This document shows, piece after piece, positions 1-6,664 of a stretch of DNA of 8,320 nt (positions are counted from its first letter, which is position 1; every line of letters starts with the position of its first letter). Where the stretch lies: NCBI GenBank assembly GCA_012032215.1, contig JAAURO010000061.1:1-8320 (forward strand). The letters run 5' to 3'. A program made the position numbers and the translations under genes. Under the pieces are notes generated by a model. It made no database searches. It saw nothing but the letters and a program-made list of their open reading frames with translations, and was not told where the DNA came from. Source of the stretch: Limnobacter sp. (GTDB lineage: Bacteria > Pseudomonadota > Gammaproteobacteria > Burkholderiales > Burkholderiaceae_B).

Positions 1-1
1 C

Positions 2-361
2 TGGCTATGTGCTTACTTTTCCAATGGTTTAACCGTGTATTTGTCGGGCGATACCGGCCAGACTGCCGAGCAAAAAACGGTGGTCCACGATTATTACCAG
101 CCCCAACTGGCGGTCATGAACATTGGCGATACCTACACCACAGGCCCGCTTGAAGCTGCTTACGTGGTTAATACCCTGGTTAAACCGCGTGGGGTTATTG
201 CTTCGCATGCCAACGAAGCCGCCACCGAAAATGGCAAGGTGCGCAAAGGCACCCGCACCGCGCAGTTTATAAAAGCTGCCAAAATATCGGTGTATGTGCC
301 ATTGAGCGGAAATGCAATGGCTTTTGATGCGCGGGGCAAGTGTGTGTCCGGCTGCAACTAA
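2..361 (+). CDS. MBL-fold metallo-hydrolase, C-terminal part (5' end outside window)
   Basis: This is the last 119 codons of a metallo-beta-lactamase-fold hydrolase; the frame is open from base 2 and stops at TAA 359-361. Visible features are an FSNGLTVYLSGDTG stretch, which in this fold supplies the metal-bridging aspartate after a beta strand, and a later ASHANEAATENG stretch, whose histidine fits the last metal ligand. The N-terminal HxHxDH motif lies outside the window, so metal binding cannot be confirmed. The layout resembles the Zn-dependent hydrolases loosely annotated as UlaG-like or 'MBL fold metallo-hydrolase'. The substrate is unknown. The phosphodiesterase gene begins inside its last 35 bp in another frame, which suggests translational coupling. 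No frameshift is seen in the visible part. Confidence 0.82.
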   Translation, partial: WLCAYFSNGLTVYLSGDTGQTAEQKTVVHDYYQPQLAVMNIGDTYTTGPLEAAYVVNTLVKPRGVIASHANEAATENGKVRKGTRTAQFIKAAKISVYVPLSGNAMAFDARGKCVSGCN

Positions 362-1159
362 ACAGCTGGTACTTTTTGCCCACCGTGGGGCAGGCACGGG
401 CCCGCTGGAAAACACTCTGGAGGGTTTTCAGCTTGCCGTGAATCACGGGTTCACGGCAGTTGAGTTCGATATCATGGCTACGGCAGACGGTGAAATTGTG
501 GTGCACATGATTTTCGGATGGGGCGGATTTCCCGGAAACTCATCGATAACGCCGTGTCTGAAACCGCTTTGTTGTCAGAATTAACCGCCCTTGAACTGGC
601 CGATTTTCACATCAATCAAAAACCCTTGTTGAAGTTCAGGGAATTGCTGGGTTTTCTGTTTGATAACCGCTTGCAGGCGAATGTGGAACTAAAGGCAGAG
701 AACCCAAAGCGGGCCATGGCTTTGGGCAGGTCGGTGCAACTTGTTCTGAACAGTCTTACGCCCGATGAGCAACAGGAGGTGCAAAAAACCTGGGTGTTTT
801 CTTCGTTTTTCCACGCCAGTTTGATTGCTCTGGATGGTTACAGGCGTGCCTTGCTGTACGAAGTGTTGGAGCCCGGCTGGCAGCGGCGTGCGCTTGCTTT
901 GCAGGCAGAAGCAGTGCATCTTGGTTTGCAGGGCTTAACTGTGCAAGCCGTACACAGTGTGCTGGAACATGGTTTGCAGGTGCGGGTTTACACGGTGAAC
1001 GATGCCAGCCAGGCCCTGCAGCTTCAGGGGCTTGGTGTGCACGCTATTTTTACAGATCACCTAAGGATAGGTTTGGATATTGCAGAAAGGGTAGGTCTGG
1101 ATATAGAGAGCATAGGTCTGAATGCGAACCCAACTCCCGCTCACGTGCAAAATCCTTAG
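327..1159 (+). CDS. Glycerophosphodiester phosphodiesterase (GDPD family), one frameshift
   Basis: A TIM-barrel enzyme of the GDPD family, expected to hydrolyse glycerophosphodiesters to glycerol-3-phosphate and an alcohol; about 277 residues after correction. Motifs in order, numbered from ATG 327: AHRGA with catalytic H19-R20, ENT at 28-30, EFD at 46-48 (metal ligands), and H60, which should be followed by Asp. The frame breaks there. Adding one base (probably G) after 506 restores HDDF and joins the downstream frame, which carries NVELKAEN (the usual NIEIK metal site) and YTVNDASQA...IFTDH, the standard GDPD C-terminus. No signal peptide is seen, so it is probably cytoplasmic. The start is uncertain: ATG 327 or GTG 342, neither with a strong Shine-Dalgarno, both inside the MBL gene. 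The last 33 or so residues after FTDH are atypical, contain three GLDI/GLN-type repeats and overlap the converging gene. Confidence 0.88.
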
Positions 1160-2240
1160 CAGCTGGATTCTGAGGTGTTCCAGGAGAAGGAGGAGGGGCA
1201 GCCTCTACTTTTGCACTCCCGGTTTGGCCTTGCATTTTTTGAATTAACTCGGAAACCGGGATAGGCGGGAGCAATTTTTCCATACTGGGCATTTGCAAGT
1301 AACCTGTGCCTTCGGATTTGTTGTGCACAGTCTTTCCCTCCTTGTTGCTAAATGCATAGGTTTCCCCTTCTGAATCAAGCATGGCTATTGGATTTCCATG
1401 CTCGTCAGTTAATTCTTCGTCGCATGAAAAGCTGCCTCTGAAAAAATTGCTTTCCTGGGATGGCAGTTGCAGCAATTGGTGCAAATCGGGGTTGCGTGGA
1501 GCTGTGAATTCTTTGGGCCACAAGGTAACCGTGCCTGTGGCCAGGTGGCTCCTGTCTGCTGTAAGGTCTGCCCTGAAAACACCAGTTTGAATGAGGTGCC
1601 CGCGTATGCAACGTATGCCCGAAAGCAGCAGGGCTGTGTCTTGCCCAGGCACTTGCAGAAAGGTGCCGCGTTCCCAGGATCCGTTTTCGGCAATTAATAT
1701 GCCTGTGAAAACGTGTCCTTTGTGTGGTGCTTCGAGGATGTTTGACGTGGGTTGCTCGTTGGTGTTGGTTTTCAGGAGCGTGTCTTGAAGCCGCTTTACA
1801 TCCTCGTTGTTTTCTGAACGCTTGCCAATAAAAATGGTGTTATTTTTCAGTCCATAGGCCGGGCCAGCTTTTCCCTCTTTTGCCTCTTGCCAGTATGCCA
1901 AACGAGGACGGATGCTAAGCACTTGCGGTTTGACCTTGTAGTTCGGGTGCATTCCAAGCGCCTGCAGGAAGTGGCGTGCAAGCACATTGGGTAAGTGGCC
2001 GTAGTTCGCATCAACATTTCCCCGCGTGGTGTCAGAAAACCCCGCCGGAAGCTCCTGGTTTGCAGGAAATTCAGGCAGCGTGGCTGTTTGGGGGCCGCTT
2101 GCGCCGATGAGCGCTTGCGCAACAAATTGTGCCTGGTCGCGCAAGTTCTGCTGGGTAGAATTGGTGGACGGACCGCCCTGATTGTCAGGGTTGAACTGTT
2201 CAGGAATTTGCTGGGATGATGTGCGGCTTGTTGCTGACAT
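1050..2240 (-). CDS. Hypothetical polar protein, proline-rich C-terminus, possible MORN-like core
   Basis: I do not recognise this gene. The frame is long and uninterrupted (396 residues from ATG 2240; GTG 2252 adds four). Neither start has a clear Shine-Dalgarno, and I prefer the ATG. The first 60 or so residues are rich in Ser, Thr, Gln, Asn and Pro with no hydrophobic stretch, so no Sec signal or membrane segment is seen. The middle has repeated short glycine-aromatic units (FTGILIAENGSWERGTF, TGVFRADL, ATGTVTLWP, FFRGSFSCD) spaced roughly like MORN repeats, though the match is loose. A Pro/Ser/Ala-rich linker (AAPPPSPGTPQNPA) precedes the C-terminal tail. A polar N-terminus without a signal peptide is compatible with a cytoplasmic or type III/VI-exported protein, but no secretion gene is nearby and this is only inference. 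Its 3' end overlaps the phosphodiesterase by 110 bp, so a frameshift near the end, with an earlier true stop, is possible. Confidence 0.6.
   Translation of the reverse strand: MSATSRTSSQQIPEQFNPDNQGGPSTNSTQQNLRDQAQFVAQALIGASGPQTATLPEFPANQELPAGFSDTTRGNVDANYGHLPNVLARHFLQALGMHPNYKVKPQVLSIRPRLAYWQEAKEGKAGPAYGLKNNTIFIGKRSENNEDVKRLQDTLLKTNTNEQPTSNILEAPHKGHVFTGILIAENGSWERGTFLQVPGQDTALLLSGIRCIRGHLIQTGVFRADLTADRSHLATGTVTLWPKEFTAPRNPDLHQLLQLPSQESNFFRGSFSCDEELTDEHGNPIAMLDSEGETYAFSNKEGKTVHNKSEGTGYLQMPSMEKLLPPIPVSELIQKMQGQTGSAKVEAAPPPSPGTPQNPAAKDFARERELGSHSDLCSLYPDLPFLQYPNLSLGDL
1067..1123. repeat. Three imperfect short direct repeats, codon-phased, at the convergent overlap
   Basis: Three related units sit at 1067-1080 (ATAGGTTTGGATAT), 1091-1104 (GTAGGTCTGGATAT) and 1112-1123 (ATAGGTCTGAAT). 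The offsets of 24 and 21 bases are both multiples of three, so the plus-strand product repeats (I/V)GLDI, GLDI and GLN, and the minus-strand product repeats YPDLP/YPNLS. They lie in the part of the phosphodiesterase that has no counterpart in the usual domain and in the tail of the opposite gene. A role is not evident; they could be remnants of a local duplication. Confidence 0.6.
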
Positions 2241-2261
2241 TGGTTTAAACACGCAGGTAAT

Positions 2262-2287
2262 TAATTAAAGAGAGTAATTAAAGAGAC
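2262..2287. repeat. 13-bp tandem repeat in the leader of the hypothetical gene
   Basis: Two adjacent copies, 2262-2274 and 2275-2287, share TAATTAAAGAGA and differ only in the last base (G or C). They lie 22-47 bp upstream of the preferred start of the minus-strand gene. Read on the minus strand, each copy contains TTTAAT, a 5-of-6 match to a -10 box; the distal copy (2277-2282) has TTGAGT at 2302-2307 with a 19-bp spacer. The repeat could be a duplicated -10 region or a protein binding site. Function is inferred only. Confidence 0.55.
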
Positions 2288-2352
2288 CAATACGCACAGG
2301 CACTCAAGTTGCACAAACTCTCTTCTTTGATTTAATAAAAAAGGAGAACTGA

Positions 2353-2523
2353 GTGGTTTTTTTATATCGATTGGTTCCTTGCCGTCGTGTTTTTTTGTGT
2401 GCCTTTTTTACCGGCAGTTTCTCGTTTGCCGGGTTCGGGTTGCTTTGCGTGGCTGGTATGTTTGCCATTGAACGCTATAATTGCGCTTTGTTTCTGCCAC
2501 CTTGCACAGGCCGTACCCCATGA
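2353..2523 (+). CDS. Possible 56-codon small ORF with strong RBS, ending in an ATGA overlap with alaS
   Basis: A GTG at 2353 is preceded by AAGGAG (2341-2346) with a 6-nt spacer, one of the best Shine-Dalgarno sequences in the window. The frame stays open for 56 codons and stops at TGA 2521-2523, overlapping the alaS ATG (2520-2522) as ATGA, the classic arrangement for translational coupling. The predicted peptide is mostly hydrophobic from about residue 13 to 39 ([11 protein letters not shown]...[10 protein letters not shown]), with five Cys and a basic RR before that stretch, so it could be a one-pass membrane peptide. Against it: T-rich DNA encodes Phe/Leu in any case; runs of seven, seven and six T lie inside, in a sequence with homopolymer errors; and the TATAAT box within it could give alaS its own short leader. 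No family is recognised. Confidence 0.28.
   Translation: MVFLYRLVPCRRVFLCAFFTGSFSFAGFGLLCVAGMFAIERYNCALFLPPCTGRTP
2476..2481 (+). promoter_or_regulatory. Probable alaS -10 box (TATAAT)
   Basis: A perfect TATAAT lies 38 bp before the alaS ATG and would give a leader of about 32 nt. The -35 is poor: the best at 17-bp spacing is CTGGTA (2453-2458), 3 of 6 matches. No extended -10 TGn is present. I see no T-box-like structure or alanine-rich leader peptide. Confidence 0.45.
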
Positions 2524-5157
2524 AAGCAGCCGATATCCGCGACAAATTCCTGCAATTTTTTGAATCGCGTGGCCACACCATCGTGCCTTCGAGTTCGTTA
2601 ATTCCGGGCACCGACCCCACTTTGCTGTTTACCAACTCGGGTATGGTGCAGTTTAAAGACGTATTTACCGGCAAAGAAAAGCGCGCCTATACGCGCGCTA
2701 CCTCTGCACAGCGCTCGGTGCGCGCCGGTGGCAAGCACAACGATCTCGAAAACGTGGGTTACACTGCGCGCCACCACACTTTTTTTGAAATGCTGGGCAA
2801 TTTCAGCTTTGGCGATTATTTCAAAAAAGAGGCCATTCACAATGCCTGGGAATTGCTGACGGGCACCTACCAGTTGCCTGCGGAAAAACTGTGGGTCACC
2901 GTCTACCACGAAGACGACGAAGCCTACGGCATCTGGAAAAACGAAGTGGGTGTGCCCGAACAACGCATTGTGCGCATTGGCGACAACAAGGGGGCGCGTT
3001 ATGCTTCCGACAACTTCTGGCAAATGGCCGACACAGGCCCTTGCGGCCCCTGCACCGAAATTTTCTACGACCACGGCCCACAAGTGTGGGGCGGCCCGCC
3101 CGGAAGCCCCGAAGAAGACGGTGACCGTTACATAGAAATCTGGAATCTGGTGTTCATGCAGTTTGATCGCACTACCGATGGTGCCATGAACCCGTTGCCC
3201 GCCCCCTGTGTAGACACCGGCATGGGCCTGGAACGCATTGCTGCCATTTTGCAGCACGTGCACAGCAACTACGAAATCGATTTGTTCCAGCGCCTGATCA
3301 CTGCCGCCGCGCGCGAAATCACAGCCCAAGGGCACACGGTTGAACACGGCAACAATTCACTGAAAGTGATTGCCGACCACATTCGTGCGTGCGCGTTTTT
3401 GGTGGTTGATGGCGTGATTCCCGGCAACGAAGGTCGGGGCTTTGTGCTGCGCCGCATTGTGCGCCGTGCCATACGCCACGGCTACAAACTGGGCTGCCGT
3501 GCGCCTTTTTTTAACGCACTGGTGCCTGATTTGGTGCAGGAAATGGGCGAGGCCTACCCCGAGCTTGCGCAAGCTGCCCAACAAGTGCAGCGTGTGCTGT
3601 TTCAGGAAGAACGACGCTTTTTTGAAACCATTGAAAATGGCATGTCCATTCTGGAGGCCGCTCTGGCAGCTCTGCCTGAAAACGGCCAGCTTGATGGAGA
3701 AACCGCTTTTAAACTGCACGACACCTATGGCTTCCCACTCGATTTAACCGCCGATGTGTGCCGCGAGCGCAGCCTCAGTGTAGATGAAGTCGCCTTTGAT
3801 GCCGCCATGGCAACGCCAAAAAACCAGGCCCGCGCGCAGGCAAGTTCAAAATGCAAACCGGGGTGCACTACAGCGGGGTTGAAACCGCGTTCAAGGGCTA
3901 CGAGCAACTGGAAATTTCCCAAGCCACCGTGCTGGCTATTTACGTGCAAGGCACCGAAGTGCACTCTCTAGGCGCTGGCCAGCATGCCGTGGTGGTGCTG
4001 GATCAAACCCCCTTCTATGCCGAATCTGGCGGGCAGGTGGGCGACAGTGGTGAACTGCGCCAAGATGCCACCGTGTTTGCCGTTCACGACACCCAAAAGG
4101 TGCAGCCGCAGGTGTTTGGTCATCATGGCCAGTTAACCAGTGGTTCGCTGGCGGTGGGGCAAACCGTGTCGGCAGCGGTACATGCCGCCCGGCGCGCGGC
4201 TACTGTGCGCAACCACAGTGCTACCCATTTGTTGCACAAGGCGCTGCGTGAAGTGCTGGGCAGCCATGTGGCGCAAAAAGGCTCGCTTGTGGATACCGAG
4301 AAAACCCGCTTCGATTTCACCCACCCCAATGCCCTGACTGCCCGGGAAATTGCCGCAGTCGAAGCCTTGGTGAATCAGGAAATTCTGGCCAATCAAGCTA
4401 CCCAGGCGCGTACCATGCCCTTGGAGCAGGCAAAAGCCACAGGCGCCATGATGCTGTTTGGTGAAAAATACGCCGACACCGTGCGCGTGCTGCAAATAGG
4501 TTCTTCTGCAGAATTGTGCGGCGGCACGCATGTGGCGCGCACCGGCGACATTGGCCTGTTTAAAATCACCACCGAAACTGGCGTGGCTGCAGGCATTCGG
4601 CGCATCGAAGCCACCACCGGCCTGGGTGCCCTGGCTTACACCCAAGAGGTTGTGGCGCAGCTAAACAGTGTGGCGCAGGCCTTGCGTGCTCCGCAGTCCG
4701 AGGTGGCTGCCAAGGCGGGTCAATTAATCGATCAGTTAAAAGCCCAGGAAAAAGAACTTGCCCGCCTGAAAAGCAAACTTGCCAGCAACCAGGGTAGCGA
4801 TTTGGCGCAACAGGCTGTGCAGGTGGCCGGCATTCAAGTGCTGGTCGCAGAGTTGCCCGGCGCCGATGTGCCCCAGCTGCGCGAGGCTGCCGACAAATTA
4901 CGCGACACCCTGGGCGAAGCCGCCCTGGTTTTGGCGGCAGTGCACGAGGGCAAGGTCAGCCTGATTGCTTCTGTCTCGAAAGGGCTTGTGGCACGCCTCA
5001 AAGCGGGTGAGCTGGTCAATCACGTGGCTATTCAGGTAGGGGGCAAAGGGGCGGCCGCCCAGACATGGCTCAGGCTGGGGGCACGCAACCAGAAAATCTT
5101 ACCGTTGCATTGGCCAGCGTTGTGCCTTGGGTGCAAGCCAGGCTCAGCAGCACTTAA
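2520..5157 (+). CDS. alaS: Alanine--tRNA ligase (AlaRS), two frameshifts in this sequence
   Basis: A class II aminoacyl-tRNA synthetase that charges tRNA-Ala in the cytoplasm. The corrected product is about 879 residues, close to the usual 875. The start at ATG 2520 matches the family N-terminus ([20 protein letters not shown]). The catalytic domain shows [31 protein letters not shown] and motif 3 GMGLER at 234-239. The editing domain carries H566-SAT-H570 and C667-GGT-H671, within a few residues of the E. coli zinc-site numbering, which supports the corrections. A coiled-coil segment ([14 protein letters not shown]) precedes the C-Ala domain. The frame breaks near 3840, where one added G gives QGKFKMQ, and at the G run 5048-5051, where one added G gives [15 protein letters not shown]. 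The frame then stops at TAA 5155-5157. Uncorrected, the second break reads falsely into tusA. The Shine-Dalgarno is weak. Confidence 0.97.
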
Positions 5158-5185
5158 GCCCCAAAAGCCATTTTGCAGGAAAATC

Positions 5186-5425
5186 ATGAACACACCTTTA
5201 AACCCCGACCAAGAGGTGGACGCCACAGGGCTGAACTGCCCATTGCCTATTCTTAAAACCAAAAAAGCGTTGGCGGGTATGCAAAGCGGCCAGATTTTGA
5301 AGGTTATTTCAACCGACTCGGGTTCGGTTCGCGATTTTGTCCTGTTTGCCAAACAAACGGGCAACGAGTTGCTGGAGCAAAGCGAAGCCGAAGGCAAATT
5401 TGTGTTTTACATGAAGCGCCGGTAA
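5186..5425 (+). CDS. tusA: Sulfurtransferase TusA family protein
   Basis: A 79-residue protein of the TusA/SirA fold, a small cytoplasmic sulfur carrier. In E. coli TusA takes persulfide sulfur from IscS and passes it to TusBCD for 2-thiouridine formation at the tRNA wobble position; related proteins feed other sulfur pathways. The signature is [18 protein letters not shown], with the sulfur-carrying C18 in the CPxP motif, followed by the usual alpha/beta pattern with [13 protein letters not shown] 5186 has AGGA at 5177-5180, 5 nt upstream. The gene begins 28 bp after the corrected alaS stop on the same strand, so co-transcription is likely. Apparent fusion to AlaRS comes only from the G-run error at 5048-5051. 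The family is certain; the exact pathway is not, because TusA paralogues are common in betaproteobacteria. Confidence 0.9.
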   Translation: MNTPLNPDQEVDATGLNCPLPILKTKKALAGMQSGQILKVISTDSGSVRDFVLFAKQTGNELLEQSEAEGKFVFYMKRR

Positions 5426-5473
5426 GGTGAGTGGGTTTTTTCGGGGGCTTGTTGTTGTGCCTGCTTTTTTGCC

Positions 5474-6142
5474 ATGATAAACAAGTCGGTGCAGGCCACT
5501 TCTGTTATTCCCCAGCACTGGGTGCTTGATGCCAATGTGCTGTTTTCCGACTGGGCGCGTTGGCTGTGTGTTGGGCTGGCTGCCCGGCACCAAAGCCAAT
5601 TGTACTGGACACCTCAAATCGAGGAAGAAGTATTCCGCAATTTACAGAATACGGGGCGCATCAGTGCGGCAGATGTCCAGATGCAACGCTTGGTGTTGCC
5701 CGGTGCAATGGGCGCGCAGGTTCTAACCGAGCCATTTGAGGCCTATTTGCACGATGTGCAGCCCGTAGATCCCAAAGACCGCCATGTTGCCGCCGCTGCA
5801 TTGGGGCTCAGGCACCGCCAAGGGCAAAGCGTGGCCATTGTGACGTGGAATGTGCGCGACTTTGCCAGGCAAAAGTTAACTCCAAATGGGGTAGCGGTGT
5901 TAACCCCGGAACAGGTGGTTTTGGGCTTGTCTGCTGCCCAGAACCCAACTACTACTCGCACTTTGCTGGGTGTGTTTGAGCAGGCACTCAACGACCTGGA
6001 GGCCTTCTACAAGCAGCACCCGCTGGCTGGTGTCTCCTTGGCTAAAAACCGCGCCAGGCCTCGCCCAAGAACCGATTTGGAGTGGAAAGATTTCCTGATT
6101 AGAAACCGTATGAATCGGGTTTGTAAACTGTGCTTTAATTAA
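5474..6142 (+). CDS. PIN-domain protein, VapC-like (long VapC50-type layout), no partner antitoxin
   Basis: A 222-residue protein with an N-terminal PIN nuclease domain. The expected acidic metal-binding positions are present: D19 in LDANVLFSDW, E51/E52 in TPQIEEEVFRNL, D102 in DPKDRHVAAAALG, and D129 in TWNVRDF. Order and spacing resemble the longer PIN_3/VapC50-like proteins, in which an extra C-terminal helical region follows the nuclease; here that is about residues 150-205. Such proteins usually act as RNases, often as toxins paired with a small DNA-binding antitoxin encoded next door. None is visible here: upstream is tusA (48-bp gap) and downstream is BLUF. ATG 5474 has no clear Shine-Dalgarno, so translation may be weak or coupled. 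The last 20 or so residues are basic and end in CKLCFN, which may be natural or the result of an unnoticed frameshift. Confidence 0.78.
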   Translation: MINKSVQATSVIPQHWVLDANVLFSDWARWLCVGLAARHQSQLYWTPQIEEEVFRNLQNTGRISAADVQMQRLVLPGAMGAQVLTEPFEAYLHDVQPVDPKDRHVAAAALGLRHRQGQSVAIVTWNVRDFARQKLTPNGVAVLTPEQVVLGLSAAQNPTTTRTLLGVFEQALNDLEAFYKQHPLAGVSLAKNRARPRPRTDLEWKDFLIRNRMNRVCKLCFN

Positions 6143-6143
6143 A

Positions 6144-6149
6144 TTGACA
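6144..6149 (+). promoter_or_regulatory. Possible -35 element (TTGACA) upstream of the BLUF gene
   Basis: A perfect TTGACA begins 1 bp after the PIN stop codon and 95 bp before the BLUF ATG. The corresponding -10 is poor: TTTACC at 6166-6171, 16-bp spacing, 3 of 6 matches. It may be a weak or activator-dependent promoter, or chance in an AT-rich spot. Confidence 0.3.
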
Positions 6150-6161
6150 TAACTTTACCAC

Positions 6162-6197
6162 TGCCTTTACCCCACCTGGGTGAAAATGCTTCAGGCA
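6162..6197 (+). promoter_or_regulatory. Nested inverted repeat in the BLUF leader
   Basis: An inner stem pairs TTTACCC (6166-6172) with GGGTGAAA (6178-6185): seven pairs, one bulged G and a 5-nt loop. An outer stem pairs TGCCT (6162-6166) with AGGCA (6193-6197); base 6166 can serve only one of the two at a time. No T tract follows, so it does not look like a simple intrinsic terminator for the PIN gene. It overlaps the likely -10 region, so it could be an operator or an RNA structure in the leader. The structure is seen in the sequence; the role is inference. Confidence 0.35.
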
Positions 6198-6244
6198 AAG
6201 CCCGATATGCTCTGGTTAACAAAAAGACAAATGCAGGTTCAGCC

Positions 6245-6651
6245 ATGTTTGAATTGGTTTATACGTCCAAAAGCCGCGGTGTCGTTACCCCGCAGGAATT
6301 TGAAAAATATGCAGCCAGTATGCTGCTAACAATCAGGCCAAAGGGCTTTCGGGTTTTTTGGTGACCGACGGCGAAGATTTTATGCAGGTTTTGCACGGCC
6401 CTTATGAAAAGGTGGTCGAGCTGTTTGTGGTGTTGCAGCACGACCCTGCGCACTACGATTTGCGGTTGGTGCAGGTCAAGCACAAAGCTTTCGCATCTTT
6501 AAAGGAATATGGGATGCGGGGCGTGTTTGTAGGGCACAATGAAACCACCTCCGACGACATTCTGGGGCTGGCCTTAGGGCTGGGCGAGATGAGCCTGACC
6601 AAAGACACCCAAACCATTCTGGGCATGCTCGAACACAAGGCGGTCGCTTAA
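6245..6651 (+). CDS. Stand-alone BLUF-domain blue-light sensor, one frameshift
   Basis: A BLUF protein (sensor of blue light using FAD), about 135 residues after correction, with no output domain. The first frame from ATG 6245 gives MFELVYTSKSRG and reaches an artificial stop at 6359-6361. One missing base at 6323-6324 restores continuity into the frame with NNQAKGLSGFLVTDGEDFMQ. Flavin-site residues fit the known pattern: Y6, N30 (spacing NxxxG), Q48 in FMQVLHGP and M91; the Trp two residues before that Met in many members is Tyr here (Y89). Short BLUF proteins usually act through a partner protein, so it should be a cytoplasmic photoreceptor with an unknown partner. A weak AGG (6235-6237) lies 7 nt before the start. 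It follows the PIN gene on the same strand and ends 13 bp from the valS stop on the opposite strand. Confidence 0.85.
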
Positions 6652-6660
6652 AACCGCTTT
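6640..6660. terminator. Weak stem-loop between the convergent BLUF and valS genes
   Basis: GCGGT (6640-6644) can pair with ACCGC (6653-6657) across an 8-nt loop that contains the BLUF stop codon, followed on the plus strand by TTT. The stem is only five pairs and the T tract is short, so termination is plausible but weak. It is the only hairpin I find in the 13-bp gap and its flanks. Confidence 0.25.
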
Positions 6661-6664
6661 GTGC

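Noticed and set aside
2300..2520. T-box riboswitch or alanine attenuator upstream of alaS
   Set aside because: No T-box-like bulge sequence, antiterminator or run of Ala codons is seen; the T runs are not preceded by stable stems.
2598..3347. 249-codon open frame on the minus strand inside alaS
   Set aside because: It is antisense to the conserved AlaRS catalytic domain, has no recognisable motif, and open antisense frames are common opposite genes of this composition.
4133..4645. 170-codon minus-strand frame inside alaS
   Set aside because: It lies opposite the AlaRS editing domain, whose zinc-site motifs are intact on the plus strand; no family features or start signal.
3851..5425. A 524-residue AlaRS-TusA fusion protein
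   Set aside because: One missing G at 5048-5051 explains it, and the corrected frame gives conserved AlaRS C-terminal residues and its own stop codon.
5426..5473. Intrinsic terminator after tusA
   Set aside because: There are T runs (for example after GAGTGGG), but I find no convincing stem before them.
5426..5473. A small antitoxin gene upstream of the PIN gene
   Set aside because: The gap is only 48 bp and no coding frame of antitoxin size fits between tusA and the PIN start.
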